DNA of 64,000 nt from Limnanthes douglasii subsp. nivea (Eukaryota > Streptophyta > Magnoliopsida > Brassicales > Limnanthaceae). The stretch is from NCBI GenBank assembly GCA_036936605.1, contig JAUPFV010000001.1, forward strand, positions 72,559,910 to 72,623,909, written 5' to 3'. Below, in pieces: positions 25,501-37,742 of the stretch. How positions within the stretch are numbered: position 1 is the stretch's first letter; each line of letters opens with the position of its first letter. The translations under genes were made by a program, and so were the position numbers. Below the pieces are notes generated by a model. That model had not been told where the DNA came from. It saw only the letters and a program-made list of their open reading frames with translations, and did no database searches.

Positions 25501-27540
25501 AAGGTATGGTCTGAAATACCTGAAGCATAAAAGGAAGGCCAACAACAAACTAGACAAGAACGTCAAGAAGAAGAAGAAGATCATCATCATCAAATTCAAT
25601 CTTGTAACCAAAAACCCAATGAAGCAGCGCATGAACAAGTAGCCTACCCAAAGAGTGAACAAGTATCCCAAGTAGTAGCAGCGCTACAAGTATCACACAT
25701 AGCACAATGCCAAAAACAACCACAAACCTACAAGAAGATATAAGTACTAACCCAACTAGAAGCAGTGGAAGAATTTAAACATAGGGTTGGAGAGGTAGAA
25801 AAACATGAAGGGCAAGGGCTCATAAATTCTGAATTTTCGAGGCAAGAGAAAGCATCGTCACGCGCATAAACAGTATGTTTTGATATAACATTTTTAGATA
25901 ATAATTTCATATAATGTACACAATCCTTTTTTTAAAAAGTTGATAAGGTAGAGACCAATGCAATTGTGCAATGGACTTTAGATTCTATCCCGAAGGCTAC
26001 TGTTAATCACAATATTGGATATTGTATTAATCATAATTATTAACAAGAGACTACATCACTGGTAAGTGGATGTTCATATTACTAACATGTACCAAATAGA
26101 GTCAGTTCATATTAATATGATAGCCAAATCTATATGTTGTAGGTTGCAGCGGATGAGTATCCTAATTGGGATTTACTTACTAAGACACTAACGCGAGAGA
26201 CAGAGGTTAACAAGAAATATTGGTCGAAGTGTACAGCGACAACGCAGTTAGTCGCAGCGAGTGAATTTCACAAGGTTCTTCGAATAAAAAGAGAAGAAGA
26301 TGAAGAAGATCCAGAAGTATCGTATTTGCAAATGTTAGAGTTCTCGTGCAGGCTTAACATTAGTGTTAGTGAGATAATGGCACTACCGTACGAAGACGAA
26401 CTTGACAATAAGGTGAAACAAAGAACTTTAGCTAAGTATTGGGGGGTTTAAAGTTATTGTTGTTGTAGTCTAGATTATTAATTCTAATATGGAACTGAAT
26501 GACTATTAATGATTCGTCAACTGTCATAAGCCACCATATGTCAACTGATAGATTATCTATACTTGGATATCTAAGAGTGCTCTAGGAAGCTAACTGGCGA
26601 GTATCGTTCAAAGGTTTTGATAACAAGTACAGTTGTAAATACGATGTGATTCAAATTTCGGGGATTGCAACCGTAAGTTTAGCTTAATCTAGTTTTGATA
26701 TTCGTTCAATAAGACATCATTTAATAATCCTCCATAATGCAAAAAACACTAGCTATGAGGTGAGATATGTCACACATTGTGGATGAAGTATTTGAGACAA
26801 TAATCCCGGACATGTATTTCTCATTGGTTCCGATGTGCATCATTAATGAGGACTCAATGAACCACTGTATGTTGTTGGTAATTGATATGAAGATTGGTAC
26901 GACAAGTAGTTATAACTCACTATTTCCAAGAAGCGAATTCACTCCAGACAAGATACATAAAACTGGTGATGCATTAGTAAGGTTTTATGTTATCAAAAGT
27001 AGCTTGCTATAGCCTTATGTATCGCATGTTCTAACTGTAAACAAGTCGCATGAATACAGTTTTAATAAATATCCATATGAATCACAAACCCGTAAGTATA
27101 TATTAGAATCACAATATAGTTGCGCACATAAATAGCAAGGCCATATAGACACATAAAATACATTACACGAATCGCAATCTTCTAGTATATCTTAAAACGG
27201 TATGGATAATATTTAGATAGATGAATAGTAAGCTAATGAATAGCAAAATATTGTTTTATGTGCATCGCATTAATATTTAAATACGTAATTGTTGCTCAAT
27301 GTTGTTTCATAAATTGACAGTTGACAAACTGCATGAAAAAAATACATACCTTATGTAAAGTATGGATACAAAATCAAGGCCTGAGAGAAATCCCACAACA
27401 AGTCGTCAAAAGCCTCGACTGCGGAGTGTTTGTTTGCGAGTAAGGATATGTACCGAAGAAATACATAACGGATATGCCCGCAAGAACCAGAGCTCAAATG
27501 TTTTATCATTTCCTAAATGATTTAAACATAAACCGACGGT
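25500..27540 (+). pseudogene. Ulp1/C48-like protease relic, probably from a transposon
   Basis: Plus strand. The region 25500-25890 encodes a low-complexity Gln/Glu/His-rich stretch. 26160-26450 is open, ending LPYEDELDNKVKQRTLAKYW. 26767-27002 encodes MNHCMLLVIDMKIGTTSSYN, matching the His-containing core of Ulp1 (C48) proteases. 27375-27520 encodes KSLDCGVFVCE, the catalytic Cys block, then ITDMPARTRAQMFYHFLND. The expected Asp of the triad (YDSL) reads YNSL, and stops separate the pieces. Plant Mutator-like elements of the Kaonashi type carry Ulp1-like genes, so that origin is inferred. Confidence 0.7.
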
Positions 27541-28440
27541 TGTAGCTACATTGATATGAATGCTAATTTTTTGGGTAATTTATATATAATTCATTATGTA
27601 CACAGTAATGTGTGTATCTTTTTTGTGCAGTTTAACATTTGGTTGAAACATTTTGTAAGTAACTGAACCGGTTGTAACCACGCAATCACAGTGGACAATA
27701 TCCATTTAAATCGCATATGCGAGACGATACTACAAATCGGTTGGAACTGTCGATGAAGTCTAGCATCACCGTATATATAAATGTAAAACGCAAAACCTTT
27801 ACAAGTATCGTGAACAAATGTACATGACTTTTGTTAATGGTGAATCGCATGACTATAATCAATGTAGCATGTCATAATGGCTTAACAAATTGTAACCTTA
27901 TGAAAAACTCATCATCCTAACAGCAAGGCTTTTTGTAAGCCTAAATCGCATATGTGTTTTTAATAGCAAGAGTAATGATAAATTTCAACCTTGTGCACAT
28001 GTTATAAACAATCTAGTATCATTTTTTGTACTCGTAAATCGCGTTATGGGTTACTCATATACCTTGTTCAATGGTGGGCATAAATCGCACATGCGAGATA
28101 GTTGGAACTAGTGCATTGGTAACTGGTCTATCAACTAAAGCACAACATAATTAATATGGGAATGACAACTACCTATCTTCGTCAGTAATTAAACTTTGGC
28201 TTATTTTTTTTATTGGTTAATTTATTACTTAACAAGACTGAGGTAAATATTTAATCATTACAAAAAAAATTAAATAGACGTTTATTTTTATTTTTATTTG
28301 CTAGATTTTAGGTGCACTTTAGTATGATCTTTGACTATAAATAAGAGTTAGGATTTATGACCATTTGCTCCCGAATCGTTTGGCTACTCGTCCTCCGATG
28401 GGGGGAACTCTGATGATTCTAAACACTTTCAGAATACAAA
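27541..28440. other. AT-rich spacer, no gene
   Basis: No coding motif. Scattered copies of tcgcatatgcg-like words (for example at 27708 and 28087) give weak repetition. Confidence 0.5.
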
Positions 28441-28446
28441 CGCACG

Positions 28447-28764
28447 ATGACGTCAGAGATCTCCTCTGATGATTCCAAAAATGGCTTCATGTTCTCGTTC
28501 TCTTCCGGTGAATAGTACGAGTCCATAGACTCCTGGTCATTTTCAGTGGACGACTTTGACCCGAGCGACCTTTCCAAATGTAAGCACAAAAAGGACATTT
28601 GGGATGATGAGTAGTTTGACAATGCACCCAAGTCGGAGGATGTAGAAAACTTTGAAGCGGACGATGAGATGGAGACTGACGAGGAAGAAGATGAGCACGA
28701 GGATGACAAGGATGATGAAGACGAGATAGAGGAGACTGACTCAGAAGAGTCTTCTGATGATTGA
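28447..28764 (+). pseudogene. Acidic (Asp/Glu-rich) C-terminal tail, two stops
   Basis: The plus-strand frame from ATG 28447 to TGA 28762 encodes an extremely acidic stretch (SDDSKNG early, then ADDEMETDEEEDEHEDDKDD and DEIEETDSEESSDD), interrupted by two TAG codons. Such acidic tails end many plant Ulp1-containing transposon proteins, and this follows the Ulp1 relic on the same strand, so it may be its C-terminus. The 3' two-thirds is duplicated at 35991-36246. Serine-rich minus-strand frames here are shadows. Confidence 0.5.
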
Positions 28765-29730
28765 TGTTATGGTAATTGTAGTTTTTTGTTTTTTTTTTTA
28801 GTTTTAAACGTATCAACCCTCAAATATGTTGTATTTTTATGAGGGTGGAGTTCGTAGGAAGTTGTAGGGCCTTATATGCAGTTATCAAATCTTTGATATT
28901 TCAGATGTTATGCATGGTTTACAGCAATCACAGTGGTAAACGAACTACTAAAAGTGCAACCGTTGAACAAAATCTAATAAAAAAATCTTTTGAAAATGTA
29001 CATGTAAAGTTTGAAATTACAATGAAACACAATCAGAAATGCTAGGAAAAGTGCTGGACAAAGTTTGTGGGTAAAACATATTATTATCTATGAAAACCAA
29101 TAATGTGACTGACATTGATGGGTTTAACTCAAATTCCTACACAACCTGTTGGACTATTATTAAAAAAGATTCATGTGATGCAATTGTAGATTATTTTAAT
29201 GGTAACTCTGCTCCCATGGGAGTATATACTACCGCTATCTTCTTGATTCCCAAAAAATACTATCCTAGAACCTGGAGTGACTTTATACCTATTAGTCTTT
29301 GTAATATTTTGAATAGAATAACATCTAAGGTAATAAATAACAAATTGGCAACCTTACTCTTAAATATCATTTGAGATGATCAAGGAATTTTTATAACTAA
29401 CGGAAACATTCATGATCATATCGTAATTACTCATGAATGGATTTATGATCTAAACAAAAAGATTAGAGATGTTAATATAATATTTTAGCTTGGTATGGAT
29501 AAAGCTTTTGATAGGATATCAATTAACTTAATTTTTAAGAGAATTGAATTTTTTGGTCTTAGTAACCATTTCATTAATCTAATCAAAAGAGATCTTGTTG
29601 TAGCTCACTTTTTGTGTCATAATAAATGTTCATGGATTCTTCAACTCTTCCAATGGTGTGAGGAAGGGTGTCACTCAGCCTTTTCATCATTGCTGAAGAA
29701 TATTTTATTAGCAGTATCGAAAAACCCATT
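28509..29730 (+). repeat. Duplicated composite segment, copy 1
   Basis: The segment from gaatagtacgagtc to ttattag matches 35991-37130 at high identity, spanning the acidic tail and the LINE RT fragment. Copy 2 lacks about 86 bp (between gatatca and agctcac) present here. Confidence 0.9.
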
Positions 29731-29943
29731 TTTAGAAAACAAAGCAATAAAATATCATTTAGAAGTAATATTCCAATCATCTGGCTTGCCTATGCAGATG
29801 ACATCATAATTTTCATGAATGGATCAATAAACAATGTCACAATCTTTGGATTTTTTAAACCATTATCAAAAATCTTTTTGTCAATTAATTTACAAAAACA
29901 AATTTATTTACACTACTTCTCAAAACATAGAAAAAAACTCTAA
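29090..29943 (+). pseudogene. LINE reverse transcriptase fragment (plus strand)
   Basis: Plus strand: DIDGFNSNSYTTCWTIIKKD, then YTTAIFLIPKKYYPRTWSDF, PISLCNILNRITSKVINNKL, DQGIFITNGNIHDHIVITHE, MDKAFDRISINLIFKRIEFF and YADDIIIFMNGS near 29800. These are consecutive L1-type RT blocks with the catalytic YADD preserved but frames broken by stops at about 29372 and 29486 and a frameshift near 29780. No endonuclease or RNase H part is present, so it is a 5'- and 3'-truncated fragment. Confidence 0.85.
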
Positions 29944-30513
29944 CATAACCATCAGTAATCTTATTCGATTCAAGCATAGTTATCTCATCATTAAATATTT
30001 GGGTATAATTATTGATGTAGTCTAGAAAGTCCAAACATAAACCTATTTTTATTTTATTCAAATATCTTATATTATTCAAATCAAATCTAATTGTATTAAG
30101 ATTTTATTTTATTTTATTTTATAATATTTATTTTATTTTCTCGTATTCTAATTTAGGGTTTTGAGAAACTCTTATATAAATCCTGATATGCCTTTTGTTA
30201 TTTTAAGTTTTTGGAATAATATATTTTTTATCTCTGAAAATTTCAGTCGTTGTTATTCTTATATTAGGGTTTTATCATGTTGCCCTTGAATTAGGGTTTC
30301 ATCTAATGTTGCTTCTTCTTCTATTTCTGCCGCGTCATCAATTATTCATCCAAGTAACAAAATTTGTTACTTGATGATATTATCTCTAAACTCATAAACA
30401 AAATTTTAGAATAGGACTTTAAAAAATTCTGTTTTGGAGGCAGAATAGTCTTGATACATACTGTATTAATGACCATAACTTCTTATTACATTGGATCAAT
30501 GTTGTGATAAGTT
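29944..30513. other. AT-rich DNA, no gene
   Basis: Contains a ttttattttattttatt run near 30105-30145 and otherwise nothing recognisable. Confidence 0.5.
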
Positions 30514-30960
30514 TTACATGCTAATCAAATTTCTGAAATTGAAAATTAAAAAGATATCAAGGATATGCTGATAGGTAAGTGTGTCTAACATACCATTTAG
30601 GAATACATTGTTGACGTCTAGTTGTCCAACATCTTCGCAATTTGTTGCATCAATCATTGTGATGAGTTTTATGGTAGAGGCCTTGATCATATGACTAATT
30701 TTTTCTGAAAAATCAATGAGAGGGGTCCAATGAGAACTTTTGGTAAAAAATCTGACGTTATAAAGATTCATCCTAGTTGTATTTGAGTTTGTAGATCTGT
30801 TTGTATCAAACAATATTAATATTAGGTGTCCAAGGAATAAGAGTCAAAATTTAGTTTTATTGTATGGAATTAAACTCTTTTTGTGTAACATGTGTCCATT
30901 TAGGATCATTCATAACTTTTAAAATTTGGTAGGTAGGGTAGGCAGACTTGAAATTGCAGT
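30514..30960 (-). pseudogene. Ty1-copia RT N-terminal fragment
   Basis: Minus strand. It encodes HMIKASTIKLITMIDATNCE and DVGQLDVNNVFLNGMLDTL, the first RT blocks of copia pol (compare QLDVNNAFLNG). Upstream on the minus strand, 30840-30960 gives NDPKWTHVTQKEFNSIQ, the segment that precedes RT. The catalytic YVDD part is missing. It is a different copia from the relic at 540-2300. Confidence 0.8.
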
Positions 30961-30968
30961 AGTGGCAC

Positions 30969-30994
30969 TAATATATATATATATATATATATAT
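30969..30994 (+). repeat. (TA)13 microsatellite
   Basis: Uninterrupted TA dinucleotide run of about 26 bases. Confidence 0.9.
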
Positions 30995-33900
30995 GGTTGG
31001 CTTTAAAAATGTCACTTCTAGCTATTGTTTGCATATGATGTTGAGGCTATAGGGTGGGTTGTAGTGGTGTTGTCAGTTTCCGATTCATAGGCATAGTTTT
31101 GTGATATTGGCTTTTGTTTTATTTGGTTTTATGCTTGATTTGTATTGTTTGGTTTTGTGAAGTAACTATTGGTGAGAGAGTGAGTGTGTTTGAATGTGGT
31201 AGTATCTTTTCAGAACTCAGTTTGTTGTTCAAATATTTCTATAGTAGGTTTCGCGATAGAAGAGTCTCACCTATACGTATTGTGAAATAAATAACCACCT
31301 ACCATCTTCATGAATTTGTGGTGAAAATATAATTTCTTCAATTTTTATCTCTAACATGTATATTGGGATTTTTCGCGGGTTTTATGAACTTGTGGTGAAA
31401 ATAGAACTTGTATCTTATTTTATATCAAATAATAATATCTCTTGATCATACTTATACATTGTGAGTAAAATTCCTCATGCTGAGTTTTTTAGAGAGAAAA
31501 AAATGAAATATCTCTCAAAAAAAGGTCAAAGTGGGTCAAAAGCCCTAATTGACCAATTCTCCTTCCAGTCTTGCACAAGATAGTAAAAAAACTTCATATC
31601 ATTTTCAATGAAAGAAAAACGCAAGCCACAGGTTGATTCTTTTCAAATTCAGTCTCATATCCAGAGAAAAGTACACCTCTTGTAAACCTCGAGAAAGTAA
31701 AAAAAGACTCAACAGTCAACAATAATCCAAATAACATAAAATCAATAAAAAAACGAAAGAAATTTTGGGGATCAGTTTCCTCCACTGCCTCAGAGGACTA
31801 GTAAGGGACATGAGCAGCGGGCAAGACCATGAAATACTAAAGACATTAAATGAAGAGCCGATAAAGGTCTCGTGACGAGAGCATAAAACATCGACCAAGG
31901 TTTTTTCCTCGAAATATAGGAACCCAGTCTGAATTTTTCTATCGAATGAGTGACATCCATTTGGATGCAACATCCAGTCGATTCTCCCGATCACAAGTCA
32001 CGAGAAAGACAGCATCTTATAAATCATAGCCCCATTCACCACCCTCGAGTCAATAGCTCACATTTGAAGCATCAACGTCGGTCCTCATAAGAAAACCACG
32101 AAACAAATCGAACTCTGGTAGGGTCCCAATCAGAAAGACAAACAAAATATGCTGATCGAAATGACTCAGATGATTATATTACATTTTGGTTCCAGAAACT
32201 ATAGCTTTCGAATTACCACAGATTTTCAATTTCAACGAGTTAAAAATATGTGACGGAATCAGAAATCTTGAGTGCCACATCGAGCGTGTCGTTGATGTTA
32301 TGTTTTGTTTCCCGGAGGATGACCATTTTACATGTGACGTTTTTGAAATGTACCTTTGAAATTGTGCTATGGTATGGTTTGCTAAACTGGCACCATAGAG
32401 CATCACGAGATTCAAACTAATCTAAGCTATCTTGAAACATAGGTTTTGAGGATTATAATGATTATGAATCATGTAGACCACTTGATACTTCGCATACAGC
32501 ATTTCGGGGAGAGTGTGATGGATTATACGTAGTGTTTTATGTGTGTGAATTAAAAACCTCGATGAGCGCCCCGACGAGATAAGGATCTATCATGAAATAA
32601 TTATTATATGGAGCTCGCTTCTTAAAGGGGATGTAAAAAAAAGGTTCAAAATTTTAGTGTAGTATTAGTGCAAGTCGATGCACATGTCAACTCCAAAGAA
32701 ATTGCGTATCACCAACGCTATTTGGGTAATGAATTGGCTTCAATACATGTGGACATCGTAGCAATAGCTATAGTGACAACAGAACTTAGGTTGCACCAAC
32801 AAACATCTCGAAAGTTTTAGATCCCACAACAATCTTTGAACCACTTTTCGTGGCCTACTATGGTCCTAAAGTAACTGATAGCGACTTAGAAAAGTATCTT
32901 ATGCAACTGTATATCAAGTCGCATCGAACCATGGCAGGTGAAACTTGGGATAGTTTACAGGGGAAACGAACATAGCATGAGGATTATGTAGGATTAGCTT
33001 ATAGCTATCAACAAAAAAATATGTCCGTTTTAGCCATTCCCGACTAATAATTCGGCTTCGGGATCACAAGAAATGAGAAATTATACGAATATCATAATGA
33101 CACCGGACACAATACCAGGGATTGCGCAAGGCTGATTGGTGTTGAGGATTTATAAATCTATTGATGGGCAAAAGCCTAACTTTTTCTTGTGTCTAAGAAG
33201 CATGTTATTGTCGAGATTGGAGAAGGTGGACCAAGCTGTCACGAAGGTTCATTTAGTGTTTGATATTATGAATAAAGGATCATAAAACTCGTCTTAATAT
33301 ATTTATGGGCCAATAAAGCCATCTAGGCAAAAAAAAGTCTTTATAAATATCTCATATCATCCTAATTGATAAGACCAATTCATTTTTGTATTATTTACGT
33401 GTTTTCATTTAGTTTTCTTAGATTAACTCTCTACTCATACCTCTTAAAATTATGACGAGTCGGACCCCTTTTAGTGAGAAGCAACGTACTGAACGACGAG
33501 ATATTTTTTACCGAATTTTTGTCCATTACAAATAGTAGTGCATCACCAGAATCTAGATTAATAGAAGACAAAACTAATTTTAATGAATAGATTTAGTCGA
33601 AAGAGAAAAAACTAAGATATTTATCATAGACCAAATTGTAAAATTAAAATTTTGATACAATATATAATCAACCATATAAATAAAATGTTTAATATTCCTA
33701 CATTATTGTTATCCCATTCTAATTCAGTTTATTCATCTTCTAATATTTTATTAAGTTTAGCTATATCCAAACAAAAGTTATCCATAACCGATGAATGGGT
33801 TATTGCATGTGAAGAGGTACGTGCTTGTAAAAGAGGATGAGCATTTGGATATCCACTACAGTGTTGATAATAAACTGATGTTTCTTTAGTCGCACTCTGA

Positions 33901-35300
33901 AATCTCAGAAGTACCTAAGAGAATATTGTTATGAATCAGACTAAACAATCGGTTCAAAACTCTTGATTTTGTAATTTTTCTTGCCCAAACCTATTAATGA
34001 ATTGTTGAATCGTATCCTATATTCGACCTTACCCTTCATACATGACCTCCAACATCTCACATTCAATGAATATCCTTTTACTCATACTAGAAGTACTAGG
34101 TGCTTGTGGTGGCTCCACCTATATTGGTGAATTTTTATTTTGTCCACATGGTTACCACCCTCGAGGCGTAGGAGGTTCCATATTTCATGCATATAGACTT
34201 CAAAATATTTATACACCTCTTATTTCAACCATAAGCATCGATCATGGGTATTTATCTTTTGATTTTTATATAAATCTTTCATATTCCAACTGTTTATAAA
34301 CTTGGGTGCTCAACATATTCACTAACATCTATCCATTTTTCCACAAGTAAATTAGATACCAACATCTCATAAGGTAGATATGTTTTTACTATTATTTTCC
34401 ATATGAATATTTAACAAACTAAGGTACATTTATTTTTTCCCCTTACATAGTTGAACAGTTCAAAAGTTTTTAATATAGGTCATGAATGAACCTTTATTAT
34501 TGCTCATACTGAAACAATCAATAATTAACTTCAATAAGTCATGCATGAATCAGTTTACTAGCAGCCGTATTTTTCTTACGCTTAGAAACTGGACGAGCTT
34601 TATCAATATTCAATAATTCAACTAAACATTTAACACCAAAGGTCAATTACTACCCCACATACAAGGAGGGTATTCTAGCTGATGGCTTTGTCTGACCCGA
34701 TTGACCATCTTGATACCCATATAACAACTAGAAAAACTAGCCGTTTCCTTTAGTCAGCTACAGGACTAAGGTCAATGGTTAGAAAAAACTAGAAATTAGC
34801 CTTAGCCGGATACCCGGTTAAGGCTAACTCCTTTTTTTCTAGTCCTTATTTTCCTTATAAATACACTCTTCTCTCGACTACTCATCCCTTGTCTATCAAA
34901 CTAAAAACTTCTTCTACTATAATCTTTAAAAATTATCTTATTGTTCATCCAAAATATGACCAAATTTCTAAATTCAATCAAAATTCTAAATTTTAAAAAC
35001 ATATTCATCTACTCGATAGCTTTGTTGATAATATAATGGTAGAATATTGGTGATTAAAATCTTGGTATACTCTATATATTATTTTAATTTTGTTATTCTT
35101 TGATATAATTTGTTTCATAGTACTAGTTATTCTAATGGCACAAAAAAGACAAGATTATATTAATTTGCTAAAGTTAATGAGAAATCTTTAAAATATTAAT
35201 AGGAGTGATCAACCTAACTCTTCTCAACCTATTGAGGAAAAACTAGAGATACATGTTATTTTAGATATTAGGAAACAAAAACCTACACGCGAAACAAATT
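30995..35300. other. Unassigned region of decayed, possibly transposon-derived DNA
   Basis: No domain was recognised on either strand. Base composition is less AT-rich around 31600-33250, and plus-strand pieces such as 32660-32830 (KEIAYHQRYLGNELASIHVD) read open for 40-60 codons. This suggests an old coding relic I cannot identify. Minus-strand frames at 31594-31994 and 32179-32415 and plus-strand frames at 33652-33840 and 34042-34299 carry no motif I can name. I assign no function. Confidence 0.4.
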
Positions 35301-35310
35301 CTTTCTAAAG

Positions 35311-35428
35311 TTAGCGCTACCACTACCACTAGTTTGAATGCTAGGAAGAAAACATATTGGATATGAGAACACTTTATTCACAATATGAATATTGGTAAAG
35401 TTAAATTAAATATTGTGAAAAATTTATG
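35311..35428 (+). pseudogene. Possible hAT transposase BED-finger fragment
   Basis: The plus-strand translation (TSLNARKKTYWI, stop, EHFIHNMNIGKVKLNIVKN) resembles the start of the BED zinc finger of hAT transposases (a VWxHF-like motif followed by basic residues), if the stop is read as a mutated Trp. The zinc-binding Cys/His pairs are not visible. Weak evidence; it could be chance. Confidence 0.3.
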
Positions 35429-35640
35429 ATCTATTAGCCGAGGGAAAACAATAGCGGAACCAACATTATAAGATAACATTTAAATAAAAATAAAAATTAT
35501 AGATTAATAAAAAAATTAAAGATGGGGTGATGCACCGAACAACCATAGATCCAAAACCTCACAATGCACTCATAAAAGAAATGTCGTTTGTGGATGTAAC
35601 CAGGCCCAAGAACAAGAGTTTTCAACACTCGAATATGACA

Positions 35641-35990
35641 TCAGGCCTATTAGTCTTTGTAATATTTTAAATAAAATAACATTTAAGGTGATAGATAACA
35701 GGTTGGCAACCTTACTCCTATAAATCATTTGAGATGATCAAGGAGGTTTTATAACTAACGAAAACATTCACGATCATATCTTAATTAGTCATGAATTGAC
35801 TCATGATCTAAACAAAAAAATTAGAGGTGGTAATATATTATTTTAGCTTGATATGGATAGAATTTTTGATAGGATATCAATTAACTTCACTTGTAAGATA
35901 ATGTAATTTTTTGGTTTTAGTAACCATTTCATTAATCTAATCAAAATGGGTCTTGTTGCAGCTCATTAATCTGTCATATTAAATTTTTTA
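35641..35990 (+). pseudogene. Partial LINE RT fragment (third copy)
   Basis: Matches 29287-29640 of the LINE RT fragment (PISLCNIL through the DKAFDRIS-like block) with about ten percent divergence by eye. It ends exactly where the second copy of the composite segment begins at 35991, giving a tandem-like junction. Confidence 0.8.
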
Positions 35991-37130
35991 TGAATAGTAC
36001 GAGTCTAGAGACTCCTGGTCATTTTCAATGGACGACTTTGACCCGAGCGACCTTTCCAAATGTAAGCACAAAAAGGACATTTGGGATGATGAGTAGTTTG
36101 ACGATGCACCCAAGTCGGAGGATGTAGAAAACTTTGAAGCGGACGAGGAGATGGAGACTAACGAGGAAGAAGATGAGCACGAGGATGACAAGGATGATGA
36201 AGACGAGATAGAGGAGACTGACTCAGAAGAGTCTTCTGATGATTGATGTTATGGTAATAGTAGTTTTTTGTTGTTTTTTTTAGTTTTAAACGTACCAACC
36301 CTCAAATATGTTGTATTTTTATGAGGGTGGAGTTCGTAGGAAGTTGTAGGGCCTTATATGCAGTTATCAAATCTTTGATATTTCAGATGTTATGCATGGT
36401 TTACAGCAATCACAGTGGTAAACGAACTACTAAAATTGCAACCGTTGAACAGAATCTAATAAAAAATCTTGTGAAAATGTAAATGTAAAGTTTGAAATTA
36501 CAATGAAACACAATCAGAAATGCTAGGAAAAGTGCTGGACAAAGTTTGTGGGTAAAACACATTATTATCTATGAAAACCAATAATGTGACTGACATTGAT
36601 GGGTTTAACTCAAATTTCTACACAACTTGTTGGACTATTATTAAAAAAGATTCATGTGATGCAATTGTAGATTATTTTAATGGTAACTCTGATCCCATGG
36701 GAGTATATACTACCGCTATCTTCTTGATTCCCAAAAAATACTATCGTAGAACCTGAAGTGACTTTATACCTATTAGTCTTTGTAATATTTTGAATAGAAT
36801 AACATCTAAGGTAATAAATAACAGATTAGCAACCTTACTCTTAAAGATCATTTGAGATAATCAAGGAATTTTTATAACTAACGGAAACATTCATAATCAT
36901 ATCGTAATTACTCATGAATTGACTCATGATCCAAACAAAAAGATTATAGGTGGTAATATAATATTTTAGCTTGGTATGGATAAAGCTTTTGATAGGATAT
37001 CAGCTCACTTTTTCTGTCATAAAAAATGTTCATGGATTCTTCAACTCTTCCAATTGTGTGAGGAAGGATGACACTTTGTCACTCAGCCTTTTCATCATTG
37101 TTGAAGAATATTTTATTAGGGGTATCAAAA
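35991..37130 (+). repeat. Duplicated composite segment, copy 2 (acidic tail plus LINE RT)
   Basis: Second copy of 28509-29730. It carries the acidic tail (to TGA 36244-36246), the intervening 0.3 kb and the LINE RT blocks from 36571 (DIDGFNSNFYTTCWTIIKKD). An 86-bp deletion removes the segment after DKAFDRIS, and a small duplication (cactttgtcactcag) is present near 37070. No open gene remains. Confidence 0.9.
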
Positions 37131-37500
37131 ACCAACCAATTTGAGATGATCAGCATGAGAGAATTAGCTGAAACTCTTGTTTACTGGCAATCCAAATAAA
37201 TAAATAAAAAAACACTTTTGTGTCTCTTTATGTGGTATACACGTTTTCGGATAAAATATAAAAGAAAGACATCGATTAATTTTTTTTAAAAAAATTTGTA
37301 TGAATATTTGAATTTTGACTTTTGAAATTTAAATATTTTGAAATTCGAGAAATAGGAAAAAAAATGATACTAAACTATTTTTAAATGTTTTATTAAAGTG
37401 GTCACTTACTTTGGTAGTGGTACCATGGTGACTTTCCTGAAAGAAGTTTGATGTTTTTACCATTGACTTTTCTTTGGTTCTTCCCAGTCAAACTCTGTAG
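37131..37500. other. Distal 5' flank of CCR, no gene
   Basis: AT-rich; contains aaataaataaataaaaaaac near 37186-37205. The CCR-homologous promoter begins around 37485. Confidence 0.5.
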
Positions 37501-37528
37501 TCTGTAGACACTTTCCTTGCACACACTC

Positions 37529-37600
37529 ACCTACCTTTACCATTGGTTGGCCGTCGTCTCAGCATTGGTTGGTCTTTAGGGTTTGTGAAGTGATATAAAT
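37529..37600 (+). promoter_or_regulatory. CCR promoter: AC element and TATA box
   Basis: ACCTACC at 37529-37535 is a perfect AC-I element, the MYB-binding motif typical of lignin and phenylpropanoid promoters. Two copies of cattggttgg (inverted CCAAT-like) follow at about 37541 and 37563. TATAAAT is at 37594-37600, 143 bp before the ATG. A CT-rich leader follows. The transcription start is expected near 37625-37635 from the TATA position. Binding is inferred from motif identity. Confidence 0.75.
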
Positions 37601-37742
37601 ACAAACCAATCTTTTCTATCTCTCTTCACTACTACTAACATTCTTTACTACCAAAAGAGAGAGAAATTAAAGCTTCTACCTTTTGCCTTTCTCTATTTCC
37701 CTTACTATTTCTTTTTATTAATTAATTCATTCATTTCGAAAA

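Noticed and set aside
28419..28816. Serine-rich and basic minus-strand open frames
   Set aside because: They are reverse-strand shadows of the acidic Asp/Glu-rich plus-strand tail (GAA/GAT codons read backwards as TTC/ATC/TCx).
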